Shown here: positions 11,222 through 26,000 of the stretch, piece after piece | Position numbering within the stretch: the stretch's first letter is position 1 | Layout: every line of letters starts with the position of its first letter | Assembly: GCF_020921035.1 (NCBI RefSeq) | Contig: NC_063157.1 | Coordinates: forward strand, 1,364,001-1,428,000 | DNA length: 64,000 nucleotides | Origin: Rhodamnia argentea | Taxonomy: Eukaryota > Streptophyta > Magnoliopsida > Myrtales > Myrtaceae | Direction: 5' to 3' | Translations under genes and position numbers: made by a program | The notes under the pieces: generated by a model | Database searches by the model: none | Seen by the model: the letters and a program-made list of their open reading frames with translations, nothing else | What the model was told of the DNA's origin: nothing

Positions 11222-14200
11222 TCATTCATCATTCACACCCAACTCTTCTTCCACTTCATTACCATTAATGAGTATGGCACCATCAGTAGAAGCAGCTTCC
11301 AGCACTACTCCACCCACTTCCTGGCTTTCATCTTCTGTGTCCTCTTCCTCTCCATTGTGTTCATCAGCCTACGTGGAGATGAAAAGAAAATATAACACGA
11401 AATGGAAGTTCCTGGCCATTCATGACTATCACTTGGAAAGAGAAAGCAAATGGGTCACGTGGTTTCCTATTGGTATTTTATTGCGTAACTGTAATCTCCT
11501 TTGCTCTATGCATGGTACTGCAAACTGGTCCTTATTGCTTAATGGAAGAAAAAGTGGGAAGAGATGACTCACAATGAATTTGGCTAAGAACATTACCTCG
11601 TGACTCTGGTCACCATTTTCAAGAGTTACACTTTCTTCCTCAACTTGCATTCTAAAAGCCTCAACAAGATTATTTTGCGATCTATCAGAGTACTTTGTGT
11701 ATTCTTCTGCAGGAGGATAAACACCCCTAGGGAACAATTAGAAGTTCAGAGTTAGCAAACTATAACAAATGATGTACTAGAGAACCTCTCAAATAAGCAT
11801 CAACAACTCGAGCTCTTTAAAAGAAACGCCAAAAAGCATAGGCATGACACGCCAACAGTAGTGATAGAAACTGTTTTAATTCAGAAGCAATATAATCAAT
11901 GAGAGAGCATAAAACAGTGGAAAAGACAGTATCATTTTAAAGCATAGATGAACTAAGAAATTGTCTTCCAGTACCTTGTCCCAGCAACCTTAGATTCGAC
12001 AGAAAGAGCCACTTGCCAATCGTCAAATAAATTTGGATATTCTTCAGGGTCAGCCAAAGAATCTGCGGCTTTTGGATTTACCTGCATAAATATAGAGGTG
12101 CTTATGGGACTACCCATTTTTTTATGAACCTTTTAAATATCTGGGAAAATGATTGAGAGATGACACAACTAGAAAAGGACTTGATTTTGTCCATTAACAT
12201 ATGATATTTAAAGTATAAGCGTGAAAATATAGAAGGTACAAGAGGACTTGAATGGTCCTGAAAGTAGAGAAGTAACCTATTTCAGGTGGGAACATACTTA
12301 ACATCAAGAAAATCAGTTTCACGAAGTGGAAGTTGCCCAACATAATCTGATAATAGCAAAGGAAGAATGAAAGTGAAACTTGAATAGATTGGGTTAATAA
12401 GTCACATTTGAATTCTTCGGAAAAAAGTATCCAAATAGCCATTTTTTATAGCTAATAACCGAGAACTTACTGTACAGTTCCACAAGCAATTCATTAAAAA
12501 GCAGGAAATAAGCAAGAACCATCCCTCACAGCACCGGTACAATAAGGTTGCAAGAGAAAAGCATCATTAAGGATACAAACAACGAAATGAATGTAATCAG
12601 AATGAGGCTCCATTTACTATTTCAAGAACAAAACATGACAAGGGAATATGATTTGCCTTGTGGAGGTCCTTTCTCCAGATTGCAGTAATCTCTGAAACTT
12701 TGCTTGGTAGATAAGATCGCGCCATCAAAGCAGCCTCGGGTATGCGGTTGCTGGAAAACATAAAGATGAGAGAGAGAGAGAGAGAGAGACAGAGAGACAG
12801 AGAGACAGAGAGACAGAGAGACAGATACAGAGACAGAGAGAGGTATTTAGTACAGCATGATGTAATGTTCTTTTATTCCATAGGAAAACAAAGTTATAGC
12901 TAACTTACCTATCCAGCAACAGCTGGAGACAGTCTTCTAATTTACCCAACGTAAATAAACAGAGGAATGCAACATTGTTCTTTCCTTGCTCTTTAGCAAG
13001 GGATGCAAGTGTCGAGATTCCTTCAGCATCACCTAAGGAAGAATAAAGCAGTAACAAGCCACTCAAATCCATAGCCTGTTTCATAAATTCTTCAGCCATT
13101 TCCAACTGCATTAAACCAAATATGCAAATGATAAGGACGTCATACAAGCACTGATTTGAGAATATATGAAATTAAGATGCATTTGCTAATATGTTGACCC
13201 TAGCAAACTGTTCTAAGTTAAAATCCAAAAAAATGATATTATTACAACTTTCGCAAGAAAACCCGATATTTTTAACCTAGAAAGTCATGACTATCGAGTT
13301 GAGTAGATGGAACACCTTTCCATTTGACATAGCTAATTCTCCCAACTGCTTCCATTTCGACTCGCTCTGCGCTTCAATTGCAATTTCCTGCCATAAAAAG
13401 ATTCAGGTTATTCTTGATATTCAATAACCATCACTGACTCTCCAACCAAAAGAAACAACTAGACATGTACCGTATTTGGCTAAAAACCAACACAAATCAC
13501 CTTTGCAATCCCCAACCTCCCCAGCTGTATGGCTAATTCAAACCTGTAATCCGGGTCCGTAGCCACTTCAAGTGCATCCTCTATCATACCTCGTGCTTCC
13601 AAGAAACGAGCCACACTAATGATTGGAGATAAGTTAAAACTTCTCAAAATAAATTACACTGTCAAATTTACAACAATCAAGTGGTGCAGCATTTTAACAG
13701 ATTTACCAGAGTTTACTTAAAGAGAACTTGACGGCACGGGGTACCTGCAACCCTTAATATCCAAAATTCAACGACAAGCACTAAGAAGAAGTTGTCTGTT
13801 AAATTTATGAAAGATAACTAAAACAAAAGTTTCACCAGGAAAACAACAGATTCAAGCCAAAGCTATAATCATGACACCAAATGGCAACAAAATTCTAATC
13901 TACCAAATAGCCAGATCCACAAGCAGACTGATGCTGATTTCACATTCATTGTAAGAGAAAAGATCAAATTACCAGAAAAGATGGTTAATGAATACTGTAG
14001 AAGGAATAATAATTGCAGTAGCCACCAGAGAGAAGGATAAAGCATTTCAAAAACTATGCTATTGTCAGTTTGATTTTAGTTGTTCCAACAATAGTTGCAT
14101 TCCACAATTTCTTCTCCTATTTAATAAAGTCCAACTAAAAAAATAAGCTTCACGTCCATCACTGAAGTTCTTCCTCTGCAAAATATTACTCTGCTAGCCA

Positions 14201-17200
14201 TCCTTTTCTAAAACCTCAACATTACCCAAAAAAATAAGAAATAAAAAATAACCATTTGCCTTAGTGGAGAATCCTGATCATTTGGCAATCTTGGGATGTT
14301 ATATACCTATTATGATGCTCTCTGGGAATTGAAGGTAAAAGTGCATTGGCCCTTTCCAGATCTCCACGCATAACCAGAGTTTTGTATTCAATCAAGCTGA
14401 GAAGTAATGTATACCCCATAACACTGCATTTAAAGTCACGCAAATAAGATTCAAGTAAACATGAATATTTAAGCTGCAACATAATGACCTGTTGTCAAAT
14501 ACCAAATGCTAAAACCTTACTCACTTGAATTCTTTATCAATTAGGTATACCCGGCTTTGACTGGCAAGATATCCCAACAAGTACATTGGCCGGTCCAAAT
14601 GGAACATTGTTGTCACCTGAAGTTGTGAAGTTATTACTCGAGCGATTTCCCATAGAGCACATAACAGTACATGGAGAAATAAAAAAGAAGATGAAAAGGA
14701 AAAAATTGAGAATCATACCTCTCCACCTACACAGTAATTGAGCCTCCAAGAAGAGTTGTTGTAAATGAAACAATCACCAACCCAAGTACCAGTCCTAACA
14801 CGCTCATTGGTTTCATGGAGAAGTTCAAAAGCATCCTCTACTCCTTGTTCATCTTCTGGTTTTCCACTCTCCAAATAAGAAGCAACTACATCTCGCTGAA
14901 TACAAAATCCCAGATGACCATGTCAGCTCACCGGTTATGTCATCAGTGGCATAACAAGAAAATTCTAAAGAATTGAAAGTAGTCAAGTCTGAGATATGAG
15001 ATGAAAATGATACTCACATCATACTTGAGGATGTAGAAAGATGCATCACTAGCAATTGCCACTAAATCACCACTATCAGCCCAGTATACGTTCTGACACG
15101 ATAGAAAATAAATATGCCATCAAAAGTGCATTCACTGAAAATAAGCTTACTCTGCATATGTATCGTAACACAAACTTACCTTCACACTAACATCAATTCT
15201 TCGAATCAACCTGCATTCAGCCCAATCATAGAAGCAAATGAAGTCATTTGAGCACATGGCCAACAGAGTGCCACCATAGATATGTTCAGCTGAATAGGTT
15301 GGTCGAATACTCTTTTTCTCCTGAAAAATACCACCACAATTAAACTTGCCACATCCTCTGAACCATGTCACAGGGTTTTCACCTCTAGTATTGATGTCGA
15401 CCAAGGGTACTAAAAAATGCACCCAACTAGCTAAAAATCTTTAAACATATGGGCGCGTGTCTATTTTGAAAGGTAAAAAACAGATCATATATATGGCATC
15501 AAGATGGTGCAAACCCATTACCAAAAAGAAAAAAGAAAAACTGTGGCCTTGTAAGAAACTTCTGGATGTAGAAGAGCCATGGCAGCTGTGGCCATGTAAT
15601 ATAGCTCCAAAGTGCAAAGAAAATACTCATCAGTCTATGGAGCATCAATTGTAGAGAGAATGACAGATGAGGAAAGTGATATCCTTAGGCTATACTGGTT
15701 TGTCTTTAATTTTCATACACATACACAAATAAAAAACAAAAAACAAAAAGCAATCTACATCTATTGGAGATGCAAAACTGTAAATGCAAAGGCAAGTAGA
15801 TTAGCCAACACCACCTAATCATTTGAGAGCAAAAGGAATATGCAGGCTTCCTTTACCTTATAAGAAAACATCCGTAGGACGACAGAAAACTACAGCAAGC
15901 ACTTTTGTAAACCACAGAAACTGAAACTTATGGAATGTACAGTGTAAATAGACCAACCTGGAAATTTTTACTGAAGATTTTGATCTTCGAGGTACTTTCT
16001 TTAACAGCATATTCCCCATCAGAAGACCAAACAAATTCAAGTGCTGAACCGAAAGAGCGATTCCTCCATGCCAATGCAGTATAGGTAATGTACTCACCAT
16101 CTCCACAGACTACAACAAACCTCCCATTTGGATTGTGCTTTAAGCTCTGAAGAAAATTCAACAACACAAATTGGAGGTTTGTGGATAACTTCATATGTGA
16201 CAAGAGTTTAAGACTCCTCAAAGTCAATTGCTTTAATAGTAGCATAATCTCTGACAAAAAAATAATACTAGCATAATCAAAAAGATGTTATCCAGGCAGA
16301 TCTTCCCTGTTGATGTCCCAATCAAAGTCCTCAGACGAATTTGTTAAATCCTAGTACCCTATCGAAACATCTACCAATATAAACAAACTTGTCCACTCCC
16401 TTTCGGAGGCATCCTTAACTATGTCTAAAACTAAATGCGAAAATTATAATTCCAAGAAGAGAACCTCCACGAACATGTGATCACAAATATAGGCAGAATC
16501 ACTGCATGGAGCATGTCAACTCTTCTAGCAAGCAGCAAAACCACCACATTCAAATCCAAAAAGAAATACTCCACAGATTCAAGTTTAAGGAAAGAAGGTA
16601 AAAAGGAAAACGGGCAGCAAGATCTCCTCACCATAATATGGACCAAAGTGATGTGGAAATAGGAGCTCAGGCCCCATTTATCCTCAAATGTCCATTATAA
16701 AAGATAGCTTGCCAAAACAAGAAGCATGTTCTAACGCACAGCTAGCACAACAATGAGAAGTTCGTGACAAGTATTCCTTATGAACATATGTCTCAAATCT
16801 TAGTCGTATATTCAAGAAACTAATCCAGGCAAAACAAGAGACCAAGGAGATGAAAACTCACTTGGGGGTAAAGATCACAGGTTCCCAGCTCCTTAACAGC
16901 CAATGGCAACCTTTCTCCATCGGTAGCCTACAAAAAGAAAGCAAGATGTAATCGGTAAGGAACCTTCATAATTAAGTTGTCATTTTACATTTTACAACAA
17001 TAAATGAGTCTAGTTAGTTTCAAACCTCAAAACCTGCTCCGACGCTCTTAACGTTTACGGTTTGAATCTCATTATGCTTAGCCCAGATGATTTTTCCACT
17101 ACTGTCCATGCTAGCTACAGGCACTTCACGACCAAGTTTAACCATAACGGTTCCTTCATCATAACCGATCACAACTCTGTACAGAGAATACCAACCATGA

Positions 17201-20200
17201 CCAGTCCAATCATTCACTAATATGAGAAAGAAGTTACACAAGGTTGCAATTATAGTCTGGAAGTTGCAACATGAAGATTACAGATTAAAACAAGAAAAGT
17301 ACCAGGAAGTATTATCGAAATATCTTCCAGTAGAGGAAATCGAAATATGAACAAGATAGTAAGAAAATATGTTTAAGAACAAACCTTCGTGAACTTTTCA
17401 CGTTGCCAATAGCCCAGACTCTTTCAAGACCATAATTCAATGTATTTTCCAGCCTGGTTTGAATTGGAAAACTATTAGGAGGATTCTTCAAATGTAATGT
17501 GTTAGAAAAATTTAAGCTAGAAAAAATGGGAAATACAAGATAAATTGATTCATATACTGCACATTCACATGAAATCAACAAAATCCCACTGACTACTACA
17601 TTAGATATGTTTAACTGATTCAGATAAACTACATGAGATTTCTATAAGCATCTGTCTGAACGCTGGAATGTAATAAATATATAACTAATCGATGCACAGT
17701 CCACTTTGTCCCTAAGCAGACAATACAAATCAATTTCATAATTCACCTCATATTCAACATGGTCACAGTCAGATATGCCATAATTTGGACCGTGACCTTG
17801 TATGATGTTTGTAAGACATAAACCATTGGTGAAGTACACGCAGACTGGATCATCAATGATAACCTATTCAAAAGTAAGACACAAAAGCACTGATTCGTTG
17901 GGGACAATGAAATGGTCTCATGTAAATTGTTTTCATCCTTCTCAGCAAACTTTTGAGGTTTTACATATGTTAACATCAACTCCCTGCCCCCAGGCTGAGC
18001 GTCTAATGGCATGAAAACTGAAGCTCATTTTTTCTTTACTGTGCTTTACTATACCGGCATACAATCATGGCTTGTTCTGCAACAGACCAGTCTAATGGAG
18101 ACATGTTCAATCAAGCAAACCACCAGCAAAACCATATAATTGCCAAGATACGGACGTAGGGAATACCACTGAACATATCATAGACATCTTTGGAAACATA
18201 ACACAAGCTCATATGCTTAATTATCATCCCATACAAGAACTCAAGGTGTCTAGGCAATACCAGATGCCAGAAAGGGAACGTGAATGTGCCACAGAATATC
18301 AGTAAAACATCATAGAACTACAAAACCTATAAGTAGTAGAATGCCATATCCGCACTGTGCCATCCTCTGAGCCAGTAATTATGATGGGCAGATCCGGATG
18401 AAAACAGACAGCTGAGACATTGTGTGTGTGACCTTCCAATGTCTGGACACAGCTCTTGGTTTGATAGTCCCACACCTGTATTCATAGGATTGATTAGATA
18501 AATCCAAGTTGATAGGCCTATGCAATGCAACATCTTGACGGACCTTAGCGGTATGATCATCAGCACCAGTGATAAGAAATGGTTTATCACCACCTGTGAA
18601 GTAATCTACGCAATTAACTCCTTTTTGATGGGCATCTAATGTGAAATTTGGATCAGGAGAGCCAAGATTCCAAATCTGTAATGTAACAACGAGAAGAAAA
18701 GGATTAGCGAGAAGGCAGTGGAACAACAAAAGCCACACAAAAGAAGCCCAACTACACCTTTATCGTGCGATCAAGTGATGCACTTGCAAACGTATTTGTG
18801 TCTTTTGGATTAAAAGTCACTTGCATCACATAATGTGAGTGTCCCTCAAATATCTGGGTACAAACCCAACCCTTCTCCCAATCCCAAAGTTTAATTAGCA
18901 TGTCATCAGATGATGAAAGCAAATACGGGAGTGTGGGATGGACAGCCACGGATCGGATGTAGTCTGTGTGGGCCTCAAAAACTTTCACTTTATCCATGGT
19001 GTTGTAGTTGTATACACGAACGAACATGTCATCAGCTCCAGCGACAACCCATTGCTTGCGCGCAATAAATTTTGCTGACCTAACTGCCAGACATGATTTA
19101 AATTTAACATGAGGAGAGGAAACAAAGATGAAACTATTATGCAGGCCACTAACTGTTTTAGAGCCCAAGCAAGCAGAATGCACGCACACACTGATTTATG
19201 CGCAGTAAAGTACCCGGCAGATCAGTGACTTCAAAAGACTTAACCATCGTCTGCAGTAATATTAGAAATGTCTGAATCAGTTAAAGATGCTACCAAATAG
19301 CCCATGTTAACAAGATAGTACTGTTGTATTCATTCTATTGAATCTCCATTCATGATCCGTACCTGCGACTGGTAATTCCATATACAAACAGTTCCTGCAT
19401 ACAGACTTGCTAGGATCCTGCATCAACAACAATTAGAGTTAAGCAAATAGCGTTGTTCATCTAATTATGCAATTTGATTTCCAACACAGAATATAATTTA
19501 CACAAAAGTTGAAAGAGTTGAAAGAACATTCATGCCGACCATGGTTCTGTTGGATGCAGATCTACAGACTTCACTCTCTCTGATCGTTGAGCAAATTTCT
19601 TCTGGCAATGATACAGTTAATTGAAGCAATCGATACGTAATGCATGTTAAAAAAAAAAAATGTAAATCCACTGGTCCAGAAACAAACCTTAATTTCCAAT
19701 CTGAGCGGCTGTCGAACAAATTAACAAACAAAATAAAAATCAGTCCCGAATCAAATCCCGGAGAATAGAATACACATGCAATCCTCTTTCTTCAGCTCAT
19801 TGTCAACTAAAACTATACAAAGCCAAGGATTAGCGAACTCCATTTACTTCACAGAAGGAAAAAAAAAAAAAAGGAGTTCTAACTTAATTCTAGCAATTGA
19901 ACAGAATCTAATCTATTGAACACAACAAACCCAAAGCCTCGGCCTTCCTTCACATAGAACATCTCAAATAGGTTCAAAAATCAAAAGCCAATGTCTAAAG
20001 TTATTACAACTACCTATTTCAAAGTTTGAATCCATCACGTCATGTTCTCGGCACCCAAAAAGGAAAAAGCAAACAAACGGACAGTAATCCTGAGGCTATC
20101 ATTTGCGGGCTCAAATCAGTAAAAACGAAGTCCAGAAAGCTAGACGCGAGGCGACACGTCAAAATCAGACGAAGACACACATTCGACCAGATCCTTCGAC

Positions 20201-20258
20201 GCATTCAACAGTGGAAGAATCGAGTTTCGAGATCACGTGAAACCGAAGCACGTACCAT
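11222..20258 (-). CDS. COPB2: Coatomer subunit beta' (beta'-COP)
   Basis: Complete COPI coat gene, 907 aa. Coding exons in order: 20256-20258, 19688-19708, 19540-19601, 19363-19417, 19214-19250, 18758-19083, 18544-18675, 18327-18475, 17385-17453, 17026-17176, 16862-16927, 15958-16146, 15180-15320, 15018-15092, 14719-14895, 14525-14616, 14307-14423, 13501-13615, 13316-13387, 12909-13105, 12657-12750, 11975-12081, 11597-11726, 11222-11368. Frame is maintained through all 24, and every junction is GT-AG except the intron after 12657, which has a GC donor. The product has an N-terminal WD40 propeller (about 1-302, with repeated LWDWEKGW- and [13 protein letters not shown] blades), a second propeller to about 600, an alpha-solenoid to about 820 and an acidic tail (GEEEDTEDE). 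R17, K19, R61, D100 and D119 match the family's dilysine-tail binding residues. It acts on Golgi COPI vesicles. Length matches plant orthologues as I recall them. Confidence 0.96.
12766..12841. repeat. GA-rich microsatellite in a beta'-COP intron
   Basis: A run of GAGA passes into repeated GACAGA units within the intron between the exons at 12909 and 12750. It lies about 15 bases from the acceptor side of the 12750 exon on the minus strand, so it forms a CT/TCTGTC pyrimidine tract there. Confidence 0.9.
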
Positions 20259-20470
20259 TTTCTTCTGGTGGAGATCGCCGCTAAACCACTGTCAGCAAGC
20301 ACCAGAGATCTAGCTACGACCAATGGTGATCTTGATGCCACAGAATCACCTGAAGGAGGGAGGGAGGGAGCTCAGCTTCTTCGTCTGTAGTATTGGAATC
20401 CAGACTCGCGCTTTGCGGTTAGAATCTTAGAACCAACATGAATCCCCCCGGGGCTTGTCAGACGTTTCAG
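20259..20470 (-). promoter_or_regulatory. 5' UTR and promoter of beta'-COP
   Basis: The transcript leader should run upstream of the start codon at 20256-20258, through a GAGGGAGGGAGGGAG stretch (CTCCCTCC on the sense strand). No clear TATA box is seen. A TATA-less, pyrimidine-patch promoter is common for plant housekeeping genes. Confidence 0.35.
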
Positions 20471-22896
20471 CTCAGCGGGAAGCGCGCTGGAGACGGGCTC
20501 GATTCAATCGGGCCGGGTTGGCTCCGACCCAAAAGGCATAAGCCGGTCAACGGGCCTTGTCCCATGGTCCAAGCCCGTTCATGTACCTTCACGTGTATTA
20601 ATTGAAAAGGAATTCCGTTTACCGATTTTCGTTCATCAAATTTCACATTGGTATAGTTTAATTTTTCTTTTTTGGGTCACGCTACTTCCACCTCTTTAAT
20701 GGCTCCCGACACCCCCTATCATAGTAAATTGAATACATTAACCTCAACAGTACGAGTCCCGCACTTGATTTAAAATTAATTCTTACCGTTTTTCTTACTT
20801 TTCTTTTGTTTCATTGTTATTAGAACGAAACTATCCATGCTCCTCTCTTGATTTAAGATTGTTTCTTGACTTCCTTTTTGATTTGTTTTCCTTTCTTTTC
20901 TCATTTTGGAATGAAATCGGTGTTTGTCTTTTCCGAAAAAAAAAATTACTTGGTAGATAGCTTAACTTATTGTGTTAATTAGTTGTATGTTACTCTTTGT
21001 TTTTATACTAGGAAACTACTGTTCCAAAAACCTAAGCACAAGTAAGAGTGAATAGAACTAACTACCAAGTTTAGTACGTATTTCGCTTAGTAATAAATTT
21101 AATATGTATCGTTACGTTGGGATAAAACAATTGTAGCAATAGCTTAAACATTGAGCTTACTTTGTCTCAAGGAAGAAAGATTTTTCAAGGAGGTATATTG
21201 GCTTTAGACATCCCTGTCACATGCGAAGCTTCTATGACTTGCAATAGAAACATAATGTTGATCGCGATAATTACCTCCCATGTCGCAACCAAGAAGAACA
21301 TACTTGTCTCGCTTTATATAGAGACAACATAACCTTAAGCAAGAAGGTGTGTCGTCACATTAGGAAATTGCCTAGTAAAGTTTCAAATAAATTTGTTGAC
21401 GTAATTGATTTGTTGTTCTTTATTTGCAGTTGCATCATTAATAGATACAGTTAAGTAATTTGGGTCCTCTTCAATTTTGCCATCCATAGTGAATACTCTA
21501 CAAAAACAATATAAAGAAAGATGAGTAAATGATGAATAATGCACACATCAACCACGATATTCAATCTTTGAGTAAATTCTCATAAATGTGTATAAAAAAG
21601 TCAGAAGTCAAAAAATTCATGATCATGAAATTAACATAGGGAAATAAAGTAAATGATCTACTAATAAAACTAACATTTTCTTATTCAGATATATGATTAA
21701 TGCTCGCCCAGATTACTACAATGGAGAATAAGTTTAGAAGAAAATCCTTTTTTTTTTTTATCATTTCTATTCTGATGATCTCAACCAAATATAAGTTAAG
21801 CCATACATGCTTATCTGTCCCCTTAAACTACGATTTCCTAAAAGCCGTATCTATAATTGGCTCGCTCTATTTCCACATTCTAATTAGTTATAACACACCA
21901 TAACTTATTGAGTTGATTTGTACATTTTCATGAAAGTACAAGATGTTGTCCGTATTAGTCAAAACAACGTTGTTTTACTTCACCACTTAATGATATTTTC
22001 CGTTTGTTTTTTCTTTGTGCAAACTTCATTTCCTCTCTTATACTTACTAATGTGCTTAAGTTGAATTCTCTATGAGATTGTTTGTAATGAGTTTGAACCT
22101 TATTGGTGATCTTTACTGATTAACACATCTCAAATCTAAGTTACAATCATATTGAGTGCACAACTCTAACCAAAGGATTCCACACAAAAGAAGAACTCGA
22201 ACCAAAGATCTGTATTTGACTGGGAGTTATTAGAGATTGAACTTTAGAGAGAGCTGGTAAAAGAATGTTCTAAACATCATCGCTCCATTAATGTTGTTTT
22301 AAAGTAGAACTCAGATCATAAATTTATTAAAATACATGAATATTACATGATTTTTGTAATAAAAAGAAAGGACGACTCTATAAATTTCCAATATGAACAC
22401 AAAAGAAGAAGAAACCCGATTAAAGAAATGTCTAGGAAAATCGGGGAACGGACTGATCCACGTTAAATGTATGTTTACCTCCTTCGGGGTGCACGATTAG
22501 TAACCTTAGCACTTCTCGTTTAGTAGACCACCCCGTTTATTCCAAAGTTATTCGGAATTCTCATGATTTCAAACAAGTACATGTGATGAATTATTTACAT
22601 TGAATAGGTGGCTAATATTTACCAATTATATGCTGTGAAATTTTTTATAATCTTTTGGTCGGTCGATTATATTTATCATTTGATAACAGTTCCCGTCTGT
22701 CCAAATGTACCCAAGAAGTCCAACCTAGCTAACAATTCTAAGGACGTCATTTTGTTTAAGAAGAACTAAGTGTGGATTTGGTTCTTCTCTATGGTATTTC
22801 CATACCGGTTAAAGATTCTCCTACCATTGTGGAAGAATGTGAGTTTTTCTTTTGATATGGAAATTTCCATATTTCTTAAATCTAAAGTGTGATAAC
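20471..22896. other. Intergenic DNA left of copia element 1
   Basis: No supported gene. The stretch is AT-rich with scattered short frames. Positions near 21800-21850 (CCATACATGCTTATCTGTC and CTACGATTTCCTAA) weakly resemble the repeat seen at 42390, 44256 and 51211, so part may be an old copy of that family. Confidence 0.3.
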
Positions 22897-23061
22897 TATT
22901 ATCGTGTAATTATATGTATATTGGGGTATTTCTGTAATTGTGTTTATTTATACCCTTATTGTAATTAGTCACTCATATAAATACATGTTATACAACCCTA
23001 GTTTGGGTTGAGCCACCATAAACACTCTGGCGTTATTTCTCTCTGACTCTAAACATCTCCA
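22897..23061 (+). repeat. 5' LTR of copia element 1
   Basis: 165 bp, from TATTATCGTG to CATCTCCA. It contains a TATAAATAC promoter-like word. It is identical to the right LTR except for the third-last base (C here, T there). Confidence 0.93.
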
Positions 23062-26000
23062 TGGTATCGGAGCAGGAAAACGCATCACGTTCTTCAACAT
23101 CTTTGCCCCAAATCAACACTTCTTTTGCTCCAATTTCTGCCTCAACAATGTTAAATACGTCTAGAAATTTTTCTTCTTCTCTGCCATCTTTTTTGCCATC
23201 ATCTTCTCTTTCTGTTAATCCCAATTTCTCTTCACCTCTCAATAATATGCCACCCACTTTCACCTTTTCTTCTCCTTTCTCTACTGCTCCGATCTCTCCC
23301 GCAACTCAAATTACAGCCGTGCAATCAGCCTCACCATCTCTTGTTCTTCCCAACATCACTAATCTCGTCTCCATCAAGCTTGATGCAGACAATTATCTTT
23401 TGTGGAAATCTCGGTTTGAACCGATTTTGATTTGCAACGATCTGCTGGGATATGTGGATGGATCCTTTCCGTGTCCGCAGAGGCTTATCAATGATCAAAA
23501 TGGTACTGTGGTGTCCAATCCCTCTTATTCGATTTGGTTCAAGACGGATCAATGCGTTCGCGGTTTGATTAACTCAACCCTCACGGTTGAGATTTTCCGT
23601 GAAGTTCATGATCTTCGAACATCTCGAGAGATTTGGCTCGCTCTAGGGCGACGTTTTACCGATCGATGCGCCGCCAAAGAAATTGGATTAAAGCTTGATT
23701 TTCGGAACGCCGTTAAGAAAACTAATCAGTCAATATCTGATTATCTTCAGCATCCGAAGTCAATTGCGGATTCTCTCACCGCAATCAATTGCTCCGTCTA
23801 CGATAAGGACTTGGTGATTCAAGCCCTCAATGGGCTCCCATCAGAGTATGATCCTTTTGTCACAATGATCACCAATGGCCCTACTATTCTTTCGTTCGGC
23901 GATCTGCGGTCACGCCTTCTCATACAAGAAGAACGATTTCTCCGAAAATCGAATGTTTCATCCTCACCTGATATTCATCATGCTTTGATCGGTCATGCCC
24001 CTTCATCAAATCCACCGTTTCGAGGGAATCGTGGTGGACGTAATTTTAGGGGCCGAAGATTTGGTCGAGGACAAGGTGGACGATTCTCACGTGATCAACC
24101 GGTTTGGAAAGCGTCCAATGATCGATTTGATTTACAGTCATTCTCTGTCCCTTATGTTGATCGGTCCTCCTCTTCCTCTAGTCGACCTCGTGGAGGTTCG
24201 AAGCCATATGTTCCCCCATTCACCCAGGGAGGCATTCTTGGATCTAGGCCTAATCTTTCTTGTCGGATCTGTAATGGAGCCGGGCACACTGCTCTACAAT
24301 GTCGGCAAAGATTTAATCACGCATTCACTACAACCGATCTATCGGATTCTTTCTCAGCTCTCTCGGTTGGTGATACCTCTAATCAAATGTGGTATATTGA
24401 CAGTGGAGCGTCGGCACACATGACTAGTGACATTGGTAAAATTCTAAATCCTAGACCCTTTTATGATTCGACAAAAGTTTCAGTTGGTGATGGTCGTTTA
24501 TTGCCTATTACGCAAGTCGGTAAAGCCTTTTTACATGCTGATTCTCGATCTTTGCTGTTATCACCTGTCTATCATGTCCCTAATCTTGCTCGTGATCTTA
24601 TCTCAGTCACTCAACTTTGTCGTAAAAATTCTTGTACTATTGATTTTAATGGTTCATCCTTTTCTTTGAAGGACCAACGAACCGGGAAAGTTCTCCTCCA
24701 AGCTGATTCTTCTCATGGTCTTTATCCGATTTCCAATTCCTTGGTGTCGTCTCACTTGCATCCTATAGTGGCTTCTTCTACTTCACTCCGTCGCTGGCAT
24801 GCTCGTCTTGGTCATCCAAATAAACAAGTTTTGAGTCGTATTTGCAATTCTAGTTCTAGGTCGGTATCATGTGAGTCATGTCTTGTAGGCAAATCTCATC
24901 GATTGCCTTTTGAGTCCGTTAATCATCGTGCTTCTTTTCCTTTAGTTGTCATTCATTTCGATGTATGGACGAGTCCCATTTTATCCAATTCTGGTTTTAA
25001 ATATTTTGTGTTATTCGTTGATGATTACTCTCGGTTCACTTGGATTTTTCCGATGAAAAATAAATCTGAAGTGCCTACTCACTTTCATCGCTTCCGTTCC
25101 TTTGTCGAAAATCTGTGCAATAGCAAGATTAAATTCCTACAAACCGATGGGGGAGGTGAATATACCAGTAATTCATTCAAAAAATATTTACGTGAAAATG
25201 GTATTATTTAGCGCTTTTCTTGTCCGGACACCCCATCTCAAAATGGTTTGTCAGAACGCAAAATCAGACATTTAGTTGAAATGTCTCGAACCTTATTAAT
25301 CCATGCTCATATGCCTCCTTCATATTGGGTCGATGCTCTTCTCACTGCAGTTTACACTATTAATCGACTTCCTACTCCCATCTTATCTGATATTTCCCCC
25401 TTTCATTGTTTATTTGGGTTCCAGTTTGATTATTCATTCTTTTGAATTTTTGGTAGTGCTTGTTATCCTTTTCTTCCGTCCCGTGTCTCCCATAAACTTG
25501 CACCTCATTCTATGCCATGTGTATTTCTTGGTTATGCGTCGAATCACAAAGGCTATCGTTGCCTTGATTGGTCAAGTGGTCGTGTCTTTATCGGTCGTCA
25601 TGTTCGGTTTGATGAGGAGAATTTTCCCTTTTCACAAAGTTCTTCAACTCTTAGTTCCATAAATAATTCTTCCAATTCAATTCCTTCACTTATTTTTTCC
25701 TCCAATCAATCTATTCTTCCTTCTACCTCCTTTGAGCATCAAGTTGTTCCTCCGACTCTCTCAACTTCTCTAGCCCAACCTCTAAATACATCTCTCTCCT
25801 CCTCTCAACCTACCCAATCTAGTTCAAATTGTTTTTCACCTCCACCAACCCTCCTTTCTAACCCACTCTCTGTGTCCCAGCCTAACTCTACTTCTGACGA
25901 GATTCCTCCTACATCGGATTCACAAATCCTTTCTACATCTCTAGCTAACTCCTCTACTTCTGTATCTTCTCTTCCCACTCATCCTATGCAAACTCGTGCT

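Noticed and set aside
12766..12841. CRISPR-like repeat array
   Set aside because: It is a simple GA/GACAGA microsatellite in a plant intron with no spacers.
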